A DNA stretch of 64,000 nucleotides, taken from contig NZ_JBLREB010000002.1 of assembly GCF_048159605.1 (NCBI RefSeq), positions 434,001 through 498,000 on the forward strand. The letters run 5' to 3'. The position numbers and the translations under genes were made by a program. Source of the DNA: Ectobacillus polymachus (GTDB lineage: Bacteria; Bacillota; Bacilli; Bacillales; Bacillaceae_G). This document shows, piece by piece, positions 51,832-60,952 of this stretch; within the stretch, counting starts at the first letter, position 1; each line of letters begins with the position of its first letter. The notes beneath the pieces are model-generated. The model did no database searches and was not told the origin of the DNA. It saw only the letters and a program-made list of their open reading frames with translations.

Positions 51832-53076
51832 ATGTCAACAAAGCGAAAATTACTATCTAATTTTATGTCATTAACTATTTTACAACTTTTAAATTATGCA
51901 CTTCCTCTTATTACCGTGCCGTACTTAACAAGAACGCTTGGCGGCGAAAATCAAGCGTTAATTTTCACCGGGCAAGCGATGAATGTTATCTTTGTTACGG
52001 TAACGGATTATGGTTTTAATTTACTGGCAACGAGACAAATTTCCATTGTCCGGGACGATAAGGAGAAGGTGCGCAAAATACACAGTACAGCATTAACGGT
52101 CAAATTAATGCTAATGATGCTAAGTTTTATCGTGCTGCTACTCATTTGTACATTCGTGCCAAAGTACCATGAATATTTTCTTTTCTATATCTTATTTTTC
52201 GGAATTACGGTAGGAACTGTACTCTTTCCGGTTTACTTCTTCCAAGGCATGGAGGAAATGAAGTATATTACGATTCTAAATGCCATTTCAAAAACGATTT
52301 TTACTTTAGGAATTTTTGTTTTTATTCATAGTCCGAAAGATGTGATGTTTTCTCCGATTCTATTGTCGGCAGGTTATATTGCAGTTGGGGTAATATCCCT
52401 GTTTATGATTCGGTTTAAATTTGGAATTCGCTGGATTACTCCGACATGGAGTGAAATTAAGGAGCAGTTTGTAGCGGGCTGGAGCATCTTTGTTTCGAAT
52501 GCAGCTGTCAGTATATTTACAGCGGGAAATACGGTGGTGCTAGGCTTACTATCGAATAAAGCAAATGTATTTGCTTACGGCGGTGCCGAGAAGCTTATTA
52601 ATGCAGCTGTCAGTGTAGTAAACCCAGTTGCTGGAACGCTGTATCCTCATATTAGCTCACTTGCAAATGAATCGCGAGAGAAGGCCATCCATTTTATACG
52701 GAAATCGATACCTGTATTGCTGCTTATAACGGTGCCTATAACGGTGATTACCTTTGTCTTTGCTGATTTGATCGTCACGATTTTCTTTGGACAACATTAT
52801 GTAGATACGGTTATTGCGCTTCGTATCGTATCGGTACTGCCAATTATAATCGGCTTTAATAATTTGTTTGGTGTGCAAACCTTAGTTACATTTGGGTATG
52901 AAAGAGAATTCATGCGGATTATGCTTGTCACTACGTTTATTAACATCGGACTAGCACTTGTGCTCGTACCATTTTTCGGATATATCGGTACAGCAGTGAC
53001 GGTAGTATTAACGGAGCTCAGCATTACCATACGTGAATATATCATTTTACGTAGAAGAGGCATTCGCATTCTGTAG
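51832..53076 (+). CDS. Wzx-type oligosaccharide flippase
   Basis: 414 residues with about 12 membrane helices. Early segment LNYALPLITVPYLTRTLGGE (about 20-39) is the PST/Wzx signature (xxPxxxPYLxRxLG), and YGFNLLATRQIS near 62 follows. It flips lipid-linked repeat units made by the TagO or GT4 pathway across the membrane. It is 17 bp before the GT4 gene and likely in one operon with it. Confidence 0.88.
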   Translation: MSTKRKLLSNFMSLTILQLLNYALPLITVPYLTRTLGGENQALIFTGQAMNVIFVTVTDYGFNLLATRQISIVRDDKEKVRKIHSTALTVKLMLMMLSFIVLLLICTFVPKYHEYFLFYILFFGITVGTVLFPVYFFQGMEEMKYITILNAISKTIFTLGIFVFIHSPKDVMFSPILLSAGYIAVGVISLFMIRFKFGIRWITPTWSEIKEQFVAGWSIFVSNAAVSIFTAGNTVVLGLLSNKANVFAYGGAEKLINAAVSVVNPVAGTLYPHISSLANESREKAIHFIRKSIPVLLLITVPITVITFVFADLIVTIFFGQHYVDTVIALRIVSVLPIIIGFNNLFGVQTLVTFGYEREFMRIMLVTTFINIGLALVLVPFFGYIGTAVTVVLTELSITIREYIILRRRGIRIL

Positions 53077-53092
53077 AGAAGGGGACGTCAGG

Positions 53093-54175
53093 ATGAAAAT
53101 TTTACACGTTTCCGAAGCGCTTGATAAAGGCGGATTGGAAGAAGTTATATATAATTTAGTTAAAAATACGAACGAAAAACGGTTTGATGTACGAGTAGCA
53201 TCCTTCCGAGGCGGAGAGGTCAGCAATCGACTAAGTAAGCAAGGCTATTTGTACTATGAAATTACTGCTGCTTCGAAGAAAGAACGGATTCAGGAGCTGA
53301 AGAATCTCATCAAGCGTGAGGGATTTGATGTTGTACAGGCGCATTTTTGCTTTGAAGCTATAACCGCAGCTAAGGCTTGTGGTGTAAAGGTCATTGAAAC
53401 AGTTCATAATACGTACGGATTTTTCGTAAACCCCTGGGGGAAATTGAAATACAGCTATTATTTAAACCGTGCCGATGCCATTGTGACCGTTTCAGACGCG
53501 GTAAAATATTTCAATGAACAACATTTCTATGTGATGAAGCGGGAAAAATGTGTGTCGATTCGCAATTCTATAAATCCAGATCGGCTGCGCACCTCCTCTC
53601 GTTCTAACGAAGAAATAAAGCGAAGTCTAGGTATTCCAGAGAAGAGCCTTGTTATCAGTACGCTTTCTCGTCTCGATGTGCAAAAGGGACTTGAGTACTT
53701 TATTGACATGGCTAAGCTGCTAAATGAACAATTTGAACAGATTGCCTTTGTCATTCCTGGCGAAGGAAATGAAGCATATACAGCTGAGCTGAAAGAGCGG
53801 GCAAATGGAATCGATAACATCCATTTCATTGGTCATACACCGAATATCAATGACTTGTTTAAAATTATGGACATCTTTGTTCTCTCCTCCCTTTGGGAAG
53901 GCGGTCCGCTAACACTTTTAGAAGCAATGGCCTATGAAAAAGCCATCGTAGCAACGAAAGTAGGAAACACCGAAGAAGTGATACGTGATGGCTCCACGGG
54001 ATTTTTAGTAGATAGCAAGGATGCTGCGGCGCTTGCAGAAAAAGTAGGTAATCTTATACAAGACGAAGTACTACGATCTAGGCTTGCAGAGAAAGCCCAC
54101 GATGACTTCTACGTTCGGTTTAGCAATGATATTATGATACAAAAATATAAACAATTGTATGAAACATTAGCATAG
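53093..54175 (+). CDS. family 4 glycosyltransferase
   Basis: 360 residues from the ATG at 53093. N-lobe MKILHVSEALDKGGLEEVIYN; C-lobe SLWEGGPLTLLEAMAYEKAIVA (outline, about 265-286) with the retaining-GT4 glutamates and TKVGNTEEVI after it. A nucleotide-sugar-dependent enzyme acting in the cytoplasm, likely on the lipid-linked glycan flipped by its neighbour. Donor and acceptor unknown. Terminator follows. Confidence 0.88.
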   Translation: MKILHVSEALDKGGLEEVIYNLVKNTNEKRFDVRVASFRGGEVSNRLSKQGYLYYEITAASKKERIQELKNLIKREGFDVVQAHFCFEAITAAKACGVKVIETVHNTYGFFVNPWGKLKYSYYLNRADAIVTVSDAVKYFNEQHFYVMKREKCVSIRNSINPDRLRTSSRSNEEIKRSLGIPEKSLVISTLSRLDVQKGLEYFIDMAKLLNEQFEQIAFVIPGEGNEAYTAELKERANGIDNIHFIGHTPNINDLFKIMDIFVLSSLWEGGPLTLLEAMAYEKAIVATKVGNTEEVIRDGSTGFLVDSKDAAALAEKVGNLIQDEVLRSRLAEKAHDDFYVRFSNDIMIQKYKQLYETLA

Positions 54176-54183
54176 GAATACAT

Positions 54184-54220
54184 AAGAGGATGGTCGATTA
54201 TACGAGGCATCCTCTTTTTC
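54184..54220 (+). terminator. intrinsic terminator after the GT4 gene
   Basis: AAGAGGATG and CATCCTCTT form the stem, followed by TTTTC. Confidence 0.8.
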
Positions 54221-54424
54221 ATTTGAACAAACGATTTGAACCGAAAGTTTACGAGTATAAAACAAGATAAGTAGTTTTTTATAATAGCTTTACAATGTGT
54301 TAAAGATTTAAAGTTATAATGAATACAAGAAGACAATATAGCTTTATATTGAATACATATAATTTGAAGTAGCTAATAAAATTTCGTAGAGTAGAAGCAA
54401 AATGATCTGTAGAAGAGGTGTCGT

Positions 54425-55747
54425 ATGGAGATTACAGTTGTCGGAACGGGATACGTGGGCCTTGTAACAGGGGTAGGATTGGCTCATATTGGTCATACTG
54501 TTACGTGTTTAGATATAGATGAGGAGAAAATTGCAAAGCTGCAAGCTGGGAACGTACCAATTTACGAGCCTGGCTTAGCGGAAATGATGCAAGAGGCAAC
54601 GTACGCAGGAAGATTAAAGTTTACTAGTGATCGGGAAGAGGCCTATTTTCATGCAGATGTTATTTTTCTTGCAGTCGGCACACCGCCTAATGAGGATGGA
54701 TCTGCAAATTTAACATTTATTACAAAGGCATGCGAGGATATTGGGGACCTTATTCAAAAGGACGCCATAGTTGTAACTAAGAGTACAGTACCTGTCGGAA
54801 CGAATGATTATCTAGAGGAGATTCTTACTAAGCGTTTATCTAAAGGGCTTACGGTTGAATTTGCCTCAAATCCTGAATTTTTACGTGAAGGATCTGGGGT
54901 ATACGATTTCTTTCATGGCGATCGCATTATCGTTGGCGCCAATCGGGAAGAGGTTGCAAATGTACTCGAAGAGATTTACAAACCGCTTAAAATTCCGATG
55001 TTCAAGACGGATATTCGCAGTGCCGAAATGATTAAGTATGCATCCAATGCTTTTTTAGCTACGAAAATTAGTTTTATCAATGAAATCTCTAATATATGTG
55101 AAAAAACCAATGCGAACATTGAAGATGTAGCTTATGGCATGGGGCTTGATAAGCGGATTGGCGATAAATTTTTACATGCTGGCATCGGCTACGGCGGATC
55201 TTGTTTTCCAAAGGATACGAAAGCGCTTCTTCAAATTGCAGGTACGGTACGTCACGATTTTCAATTGCTAAAGGCTGTCATTGAAGTGAATAATAAGCAG
55301 CAAATTTCGTTAGTAAAACGTGCAAGCAGCATGATGGATTTACGAGGCAAACAGGTTGCACTTCTTGGTTTGTCCTTTAAACCGAATACAGATGATATGC
55401 GAGAAGCGCCTTCTATTGTGATTGCAGATTATCTGATCAACATGGGAGCAATTGTGAAAGCATATGATCCAAAGGCTATTGAAAATGCAATGCAGGTATT
55501 ACCGAAAGAAGTTGTATTTGCAGAAAGCGTAGAGGAAGCCTTGCAGGATACAGAGGCAGCCTTTCTTGTTACGGAATGGAGCGAAATTAAAAGCATTCCG
55601 CTTGCAAATTATGTAACACTTATGAAACAGCCGCTTTTGTTTGATGGACGGAATTGCTATAGCTTAGAAGAGGCAAGCAACCATGAAATCGACTATTATT
55701 CTATCGGACGGCCCGCTGTGCTGCAAAAAAGCAACCACGAAGTATAA
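54425..55747 (+). CDS. ugd: UDP-glucose 6-dehydrogenase
   Basis: 440 residues. NAD site VVGTGYVGLVTGVGLA (residues 5-20); TKSTVPVGT (about 118); FASNPEFLREGSGVYDF (about 150-166); the catalytic Cys in GGSCFPKDT (about 259); and LGLSFKPNTDDMREAPS (about 318-334). Makes UDP-glucuronate from the GalU product, for teichuronic acid or exopolysaccharide. Two-fold NAD oxidation, cytoplasmic. GAGGTG precedes the ATG. Matches TuaD/Ugd throughout. Confidence 0.95.
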   Translation: MEITVVGTGYVGLVTGVGLAHIGHTVTCLDIDEEKIAKLQAGNVPIYEPGLAEMMQEATYAGRLKFTSDREEAYFHADVIFLAVGTPPNEDGSANLTFITKACEDIGDLIQKDAIVVTKSTVPVGTNDYLEEILTKRLSKGLTVEFASNPEFLREGSGVYDFFHGDRIIVGANREEVANVLEEIYKPLKIPMFKTDIRSAEMIKYASNAFLATKISFINEISNICEKTNANIEDVAYGMGLDKRIGDKFLHAGIGYGGSCFPKDTKALLQIAGTVRHDFQLLKAVIEVNNKQQISLVKRASSMMDLRGKQVALLGLSFKPNTDDMREAPSIVIADYLINMGAIVKAYDPKAIENAMQVLPKEVVFAESVEEALQDTEAAFLVTEWSEIKSIPLANYVTLMKQPLLFDGRNCYSLEEASNHEIDYYSIGRPAVLQKSNHEV

Positions 55748-55869
55748 CGTAGGACTTTCGTTCAAAGCGAGATAATCGACTACTATTCCATGCCTACCTA
55801 CTATGTACTATAATGGGGGAAGTACATCATCTTTGTCCAAGCGATGATGAGAAAGAGAGTGGAAAATGT

Positions 55870-56985
55870 ATGACACAACGTATTAAAGTAATGACGATAT
55901 TTGGAACTCGACCAGAAGCGATTAAAATGGCTCCGTTAGTTCTTGAGTTACAAAAGCATCCAGAAACAATCGAACCGATTGTGACGGTAACTGCTCAGCA
56001 TCGTCAAATGCTCGACCAGGTGCTGCACATTTTTGAAATTACACCCGATTATGACTTGAACATTATGAAAGACCGTCAAACCCTCATTGATATTACGACA
56101 CGAGGATTGCAAGGATTAGATGAAATCATGAAGGAAGCAAAGCCTGACATCGTCCTTGTACACGGTGATACAACAACAACATTTATCGCAAGTCTTGCTG
56201 CATTTTATAATCAAATACCGGTTGGCCATGTGGAAGCAGGTCTTCGCACTTGGAATAAACGGTCTCCATACCCAGAGGAAATGAATCGTCAGTTAACAGG
56301 TGTTATGGCAGATTTGCATTTTTCACCAACGACAAAATCAGCTGACAACTTAAAGCGCGAAAATAAGAACCCGGAAACCATTTTCATTACGGGCAACACC
56401 GCAATTGATGCTTTAAAAACAACAGTAAAAGAATCGTATACGAATCCTGTGCTAGATCGTATTGGGAACGACCGTCTCGTATTAATGACAGCACATCGCC
56501 GTGAAAATTTAGGTGAACCAATGCGTAATATGTTCCGGGCGATTAAGAGACTCGTGGAAAAATACGATGACATTCAAGTCGTATATCCGGTACATATGAA
56601 CCCAGTCGTGCGTGAAATTGCAAACGACATTTTAGGAAATGATGCACGCATTCATCTTATTGAACCGCTTGATGTCATTGACTTCCATAACTTTGCATCT
56701 CGCTCCTACTTAATCTTAACCGATTCAGGCGGCGTGCAAGAGGAAGCGCCTTCTCTTGGTGTTCCGGTACTTGTGCTTCGTGACACAACCGAACGTCCAG
56801 AAGGAATTGAAGCCGGTACATTAAAGCTTGCTGGCACCGATGAAGAAACGATCTTTAACCTCGCAGATGAATTGCTTGCCAATAAAGAAGCCCATGATAA
56901 AATGGCTCACGCTTCTAACCCGTACGGTGATGGTCATGCATCAGAACGCATTGTCGAAGCAATTTTAAATCATTTTGCTGAGTGA
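55870..56985 (+). CDS. mnaA: UDP-N-acetylglucosamine 2-epimerase (non-hydrolysing)
   Basis: 371 residues. TIFGTRPEAIKMAPLVLEL at the N-terminus, VHGDTTTT (about 95), GHVEAGLRTWNKRSPYPEE (about 113-131), TAHRRENLGEP (about 208) and DSGGVQEEAPSLGVPVL (about 288-304). Converts UDP-GlcNAc to UDP-ManNAc, the precursor of the ManNAc added after TagO in the teichoic acid linkage unit. Start at 55870 by alignment with the family; the frame is open 19 codons upstream. Strong terminator follows. Confidence 0.95.
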   Translation: MTQRIKVMTIFGTRPEAIKMAPLVLELQKHPETIEPIVTVTAQHRQMLDQVLHIFEITPDYDLNIMKDRQTLIDITTRGLQGLDEIMKEAKPDIVLVHGDTTTTFIASLAAFYNQIPVGHVEAGLRTWNKRSPYPEEMNRQLTGVMADLHFSPTTKSADNLKRENKNPETIFITGNTAIDALKTTVKESYTNPVLDRIGNDRLVLMTAHRRENLGEPMRNMFRAIKRLVEKYDDIQVVYPVHMNPVVREIANDILGNDARIHLIEPLDVIDFHNFASRSYLILTDSGGVQEEAPSLGVPVLVLRDTTERPEGIEAGTLKLAGTDEETIFNLADELLANKEAHDKMAHASNPYGDGHASERIVEAILNHFAE

Positions 56986-56989
56986 ATCT

Positions 56990-57033
56990 AAAAAAGAACC
57001 GTTAGAAGGGAATCCTTCTAACGGTTCTTTTTT
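56990..57033. terminator. very strong hairpin terminator after mnaA
   Basis: AAAAAGAACCGTTAGAAGG pairs perfectly with CCTTCTAACGGTTCTTTTT around GAAT. The right outer strand is T-rich and abuts the repeat array. Confidence 0.9.
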
Positions 57034-57036
57034 AGG

Positions 57037-57470
57037 TTTAACGGTGGAAGAAGAGAGTTTAACGGCGAAACGGGAGTATTTAACGGCGGAAGCAGGGAGT
57101 TTAACGGCGAAACCAGGGTATGTAACGGTGAACGAGAGTTTTAACGGTGAAAGCAGAGTATTTAACGGCGAAAAGAGAGGGTGTAACGGCGAAACCAGGG
57201 TATGTAACGGTGAACGAGAGTTTTAACGGTGAAAGTAGAGTATTTAACGGCGAAAGCAGAAAGTTTAATGGCGAAACCAGGGTATGTAACGGTGAACGAG
57301 AGTTTTAACGGTGAAAGTAGAGTATTTAACGGCGAAAGCAGAAAGTTTAACGGCGAAAAAGGAGGGTGTAACGGCGAAACCAGGGTATGTAACGGTGAAC
57401 GAGAGTTTTAACGGCGAAAGTAGAGTATTTAACGGCGAAAGAAGATAGTTTAACGGCGAACCCAGCAAAA
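57037..57470. repeat. 21-bp-period array, TTTAACGGCGAAA type, 21 units
   Basis: Cores start at 57037, 57058, 57079, 57100, 57121, 57140, 57161, 57182, 57203, 57222, 57243, 57264, 57285, 57304, 57325, 57346, 57367, 57388, 57407, 57428 and 57449. Steps are 21 bp, except 19 after each TGTAACGGTGAACGAGAGT unit. Variants TTTAACGG, TGTAACGG and TTTAATGG recur in a higher-order pattern, evidence of block duplication. It lies between convergent mnaA and the LCP gene. Open frames through it are by-products of the period being a multiple of 3. Confidence 0.92.
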
Positions 57471-57496
57471 TCGGGTTAGTAATGAATCCATACACA

Positions 57497-57525
57497 AAAA
57501 AAGGACCCCAAACGGAAGTCCTCTC
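57497..57525 (-). terminator. terminator of the LCP gene
   Basis: On the minus strand AGGAC pairs with GTCCT around a 12-nt loop and is followed by TTTTTTT. About 30 bp past the stop codon. Confidence 0.6.
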
Positions 57526-57555
57526 TCAAAATAGGTCTCTTGAACTAAACTGTCT

Positions 57556-58524
57556 TCACTTCGCAGGCAGCTCTAAGCTCTGCGTCAATGTATTGTGTAT
57601 TTGTGCTACACTTCCAGGATCCGGTGCATAGTAGTATGTACCGTTAATTGTTTCATCCTTACCTTCGAATGTAAGAGTGGTCATAGCAGCTGGATCAAAT
57701 CCAGCGAATTTTTGGTAGAGTGCGATTCCGTCGTTAACGCTAATGTCCGTTTTTATGTTGTTGCCGATGGCTTTGGCAATATCATTTATTTTGAATACGG
57801 AGCTTGGTGAATTGAGTTTGGTTACGACGGCAGCGAGCATTTGTCGTTGGCGCTTGGTGCGGCCAAAGTCACCGGTTGGGTCCTCTTTTCGCATGCGTAC
57901 GTAGGCGAGAGCTGCTTCGCCGTCTAGTGTTTGTGGTCCTTTTGTAAATTGGATTTCTTTGTACCAATTGACATCGGAGCGTTCTTTGAAATCAAAGGGT
58001 ACGTCGACTGTTACGCCATCAACGGCACCTACGATTTCTTTGAATCCTTTGAAGTCAATTTTTACGTAATGATCGACAGGTACATGTAGAAATTGCTCAA
58101 CGGTTTCGATTGCCATTTTTTCGCCGCCGTAGGCATTAGCAGCGTTTATTTTGTCTTTCGTGTTTCGACCAGCAAGGGTTACCCGAGAGTCACGAGGGAT
58201 ACTGACCATGCTAATTTGCTTTGTATTTGGATTAATAGTGAGATAGATTAGAGAATCGGTTCTTCCCTTTGCTCCGTTCGTAGCATAGTCTTCGATTCCC
58301 ATTACAAGTACGCTAAATGGTTTTTTCGTTATTTCTACGCTTTCTGCACGTAGGGTTGATTTATCTCGTTTAAACCCGCTATATATATGGGATAGAGATG
58401 CGTAGGAGCTATAGGCGTAATAGCTGATAGACATGAAAAGGATCATGATAATGCTAACGAGTATGATTCGGCGTCTTCGCCGTTTTATATGTTTTCGCTG
58501 CATTAAGTATTCATAGCGATCCAC
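57556..58524 (-). CDS. LytR-CpsA-Psr family wall polymer ligase
   Basis: 322 residues. Basic N-terminus (KHIKRRRRR), one membrane helix (about 19-41), then the extracellular LCP domain: VLVMGIEDYATNGAKGRTDSL in outline (about 70-90), ISMVSIPRDSRV with the phosphate-binding Arg (about 103), KINAANAYGG, and GALAYVRMRKEDPTGDFGRTKRQ in outline (about 205-225). LCP enzymes attach teichoic acids or capsules to peptidoglycan. GTG at 58524 with GAGG 7 nt upstream was preferred to GTG at 58530, which touches the binding site. Orthology to TagT, TagU or TagV not decided. Confidence 0.92.
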   Translation of the reverse strand: MDRYEYLMQRKHIKRRRRRIILVSIIMILFMSISYYAYSSYASLSHIYSGFKRDKSTLRAESVEITKKPFSVLVMGIEDYATNGAKGRTDSLIYLTINPNTKQISMVSIPRDSRVTLAGRNTKDKINAANAYGGEKMAIETVEQFLHVPVDHYVKIDFKGFKEIVGAVDGVTVDVPFDFKERSDVNWYKEIQFTKGPQTLDGEAALAYVRMRKEDPTGDFGRTKRQRQMLAAVVTKLNSPSSVFKINDIAKAIGNNIKTDISVNDGIALYQKFAGFDPAAMTTLTFEGKDETINGTYYYAPDPGSVAQIHNTLTQSLELPAK

Positions 58525-58550
58525 CTGCACACCTCACTTTTCTAGAAATA

Positions 58551-59189
58551 CTAATTATTAGTATCTTCTTCCAAATATAGCATATCCCCTTCTGCAATGC
58601 TCGCTCGTCCATTCGTAAGCTCTGTCATCCAATTTTGGAATGCTTGCTTCTGCTCTTCTTCTACGTAGGTTTCAACCATGACGTCCTCTATGTATTGAAT
58701 GGCTTTCAACTTATAGGGGGATTTGCGTAGTTCGTTTTCTACTTTTCCAAGTAAGGTATAATCAATTCTAGTGTGCATGATGCGCATAAGAGTGCAATTG
58801 ACGATGCCAGCCGCGTCGATTCCTTCACTAACACTTTTACCGTAGGCACGTATTAGACCGCCCCCGCCTAACTTAATTCCGCCAAAATAACGAGTCACGA
58901 CAACTACAGTATCTTTCAAATTTTTCTTTTTTAATACCTCTAGCATGGGAACGCCAGCTGTACCGGATGGTTCCCCATCGTCATGGGCTTTTTGGATTTG
59001 ATCCTGCTCGCCAATTAAATAAGCAGAGCAATTATGGGTTGCATTCCAATTTTTCTTTTTTATCGTTTGGATAAACATTAGCGCTTCTTCTTCTGTTGTT
59101 GCGCGGTCTATATAGCAAATAAATCTAGATTTTTGTATGATAATCTCATGTTCCTTGTATTCTTTTACTGTGCGATATTGGGAAAGCAA
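58551..59189 (-). CDS. yvyE: YigZ/IMPACT family protein YvyE
   Basis: 212 residues. N-terminal IMPACT domain with SRFICYIDRATTEEEA (about 21), THNCSAYLIG (about 51), DDGEPSGTAGVPMLEVL (about 70-86) and TRYFGGIKLGGGGLIRAY (about 99-116). C-terminal DUF1949. Conserved but of uncertain function; the N-terminal domain resembles a translation-regulator fold. The start is TTG with AGGAG 9 nt upstream. Located between lytR-type and degV genes as in Bacillus. Confidence 0.93.
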   Translation of the reverse strand: MLSQYRTVKEYKEHEIIIQKSRFICYIDRATTEEEALMFIQTIKKKNWNATHNCSAYLIGEQDQIQKAHDDGEPSGTAGVPMLEVLKKKNLKDTVVVVTRYFGGIKLGGGGLIRAYGKSVSEGIDAAGIVNCTLMRIMHTRIDYTLLGKVENELRKSPYKLKAIQYIEDVMVETYVEEEQKQAFQNWMTELTNGRASIAEGDMLYLEEDTNN

Positions 59190-59401
59190 TGACGATCGCT
59201 CCTATCTATAAAGATTTCTAGTATTTTAATGGGAATATGGTAAAATGAAATGTTGTTTTTATTTCCCTATTATGCACCATCTCTATTTTTCATGTACAAT
59301 AATGGAATGCTGAAAAATAAAATGGGAATACATTTATTGTAACGGTAAGAGGACGGTTGGAAAAGGTTTTGGAAATCGATTTGTTAAAGGATGGTAAGGA
59401 T

Positions 59402-60244
59402 ATGAGAATAGCAATTGTCACGGATAGTACTGCTTATATTCCACTTCATGAACGTGAACAGTTTGATATACATATGATTCCGCTAAATGTGACTTTTGGA
59501 GATACCTCGTATCAGGAAGAAGTAGATATCCTGCCAGAGAAGTTTTATGCGATGGTTCGAGAGCAGGAAGAGCTTCCGAAAACGTCTCAGCCAGCGGTGG
59601 GTGCATTTATCGAATTGTTTGAACGGCTTGCGAAGGAATATGATGCCATTATTAGTATTCATTTATCTAGCGGCATTAGCGGAACGTATCAAACGGCAAC
59701 AACGGTTGGTAGTATGTTAGAAGGTGCAAAGGTATACACCTTTGATTCAGAAATTAGCTGTTATGTACAGGGATTTTATGCGATTGAGGCAGCAATAATG
59801 GCAAGAAACGGTAAGACACCTGAGGAGATTTTGGCTCGTTTAGAAGAAATGAAACAGTCAGTCGATGCTTATTTTGTTGTAGATGATTTGAATCATTTAC
59901 GTCGCGGCGGTCGATTAAACGGAGCAGCCGCTTTTATAGGAAGCTTACTACAGGTGAAGCCAATTTTATATTTCCGTGATAAAATCATTATTCCCTTTGA
60001 TAAAATTCGGACACGTAAAAAAGCACGTAAGCGTATTATGGATCTGTTTGATGAGCAGGCAAGTCAAGGTGTACCGATGAGAGCAGTTGTGATTCATAGT
60101 AATTGCGAGGAAGAAGCAAAGGAATGGCAACAGCAAATTCAACAATCCTATCCAAATGTAGAGGTGAGTCTTGGTTACTTTGGGGCAGTAATAGGCACTC
60201 ATTTAGGAGAAGGCGCAATTGGTTTTGGTTGGTATAAAAGATAA
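59402..60244 (+). CDS. degV: DegV family fatty-acid-binding protein
   Basis: 280 residues from the ATG at 59402, where MRIAIVTDSTAYIP aligns with known starts; a TTG 15 codons upstream is possible but adds an unrelated stretch. Motifs: TSQPAVGAFIELF (about 63), IHLSSGISGTYQTA (about 88-101), YFVVDDLNHLRRGGRLN (about 158-174) and GAVIGTHLGEGAIGFGW at the end. In Firmicutes such proteins bind fatty acids and present them to a fatty acid kinase (FakB role). Neighbour of yvyE and the com genes as in Bacillus. Confidence 0.93.
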   Translation: MRIAIVTDSTAYIPLHEREQFDIHMIPLNVTFGDTSYQEEVDILPEKFYAMVREQEELPKTSQPAVGAFIELFERLAKEYDAIISIHLSSGISGTYQTATTVGSMLEGAKVYTFDSEISCYVQGFYAIEAAIMARNGKTPEEILARLEEMKQSVDAYFVVDDLNHLRRGGRLNGAAAFIGSLLQVKPILYFRDKIIIPFDKIRTRKKARKRIMDLFDEQASQGVPMRAVVIHSNCEEEAKEWQQQIQQSYPNVEVSLGYFGAVIGTHLGEGAIGFGWYKR

Positions 60245-60307
60245 TATTCCTGCTAGTGAGTAACGAAGAATTTGGCCCTAGGATAAAAATATTTACATTT
60301 TGTTAAT

Positions 60308-60353
60308 AATGCTAATTATAGTACTTACTTTTTATAAGAGACTATATTATAAT
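60308..60353 (+). promoter_or_regulatory. promoter with YodB-box-like sequence
   Basis: TTACTT (60325-60330), 17 nt, TATAAT (60348-60353). Just before it AATGCTAATTATAGTA (60308-60323) matches 12 of 16 positions of the YodB box TACTATAATTATAGTA, with the right half complete. The gene behind it encodes a YodB-like repressor, so autoregulation is plausible. Confidence 0.45.
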
Positions 60354-60372
60354 GTAAGAGAGGTGACGAAAT

Positions 60373-60687
60373 ATGGAGCACAATCCGTCGTTATGCCCAA
60401 AATTTGAATCTGCGTTTACCCTTCTTAGTAAGAAGTGGACAGGATTAATTATCCAAACGCTAATGCAAGGACCCCAGCGTTTTCGAGAAATAGCTGATAT
60501 TATACCAAATATGAGTGACCGTATGTTATCAGAACGTTTAAAGGAATTAGAAAGCGAAGGGATCGTCATACGAAATGTTTATCCAGAAGTACCTGTTCGC
60601 ATTGAATATACGCTAACACAGAAAGGGAAATCACTGGATCGTGTGATGCAAGAAGTACAAACATGGGCGGATGAATGGGTGAAATAA
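60373..60687 (+). CDS. HxlR/YodB-like redox-sensing repressor
   Basis: 104 residues. HxlR winged helix: CPKFESAFTLLSKKWTGLII (about 8-27), GPQRFREIADIIPNMSDRML (about 33-52), KELESEGIVIRNVYPEVPVRIEYTLT (wing, outline). Strongly similar in order and wording to YodB and CatR of B. subtilis, including the single N-terminal Cys (Cys 8) that senses quinones, diamide or hypochlorite. GAGGTG site. No oxidoreductase target lies next to it; regulon members must be elsewhere. Confidence 0.88.
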   Translation: MEHNPSLCPKFESAFTLLSKKWTGLIIQTLMQGPQRFREIADIIPNMSDRMLSERLKELESEGIVIRNVYPEVPVRIEYTLTQKGKSLDRVMQEVQTWADEWVK

Positions 60688-60713
60688 GAACATGATTCTA
60701 CTCATGCCCGTAT

Positions 60714-60757
60714 AAAAGCCAATTTCTTCTTATTGTCAAGAGGAAGTTGGCTTTTTC
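60714..60757 (+). terminator. intrinsic terminator after the HxlR gene
   Basis: AAAGCCAA and TTGGCTTT close a longer stem (TTC/GAA inside), followed by Ts. Confidence 0.8.
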
Positions 60758-60871
60758 TGTTTTTTTTATCATGAAAATGACAATAATTTGTCGAAAATCC
60801 ATTCATTTCAACGTAGTAATATACAGATTTCTACAGTCTTCGTAAGAGTTCAACAAAGTTTTTGTGCAAAG

Positions 60872-60888
60872 TGTTACATTTATTTTAC
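60872..60888 (+). promoter_or_regulatory. candidate WalR box before the endopeptidase gene
   Basis: TGTTAC-N5-TTTTAC has one mismatch to TGTWAH-N5-TGTWAH. It lies about 65-81 bp upstream of the start, on the coding strand. CwlO-type genes are WalR targets in B. subtilis. Confidence 0.4.
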
Positions 60889-60952
60889 AAGTATGTAACA
60901 ACAATAAAAGCGTATGCAATTTATGTTTTAATTAAATGGGAATAAGGAAGGT

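Noticed and set aside
2045..57470. Direct repeats as possible CRISPR arrays
   Set aside because: No unique 30-bp spacers; units are contiguous at 21 bp; no cas genes in the window.
56975..57495. Several open frames of 60-83 codons in the 57-kb array
   Set aside because: They translate the 21-bp repeats, on both strands, and begin inside or directly after a terminator.
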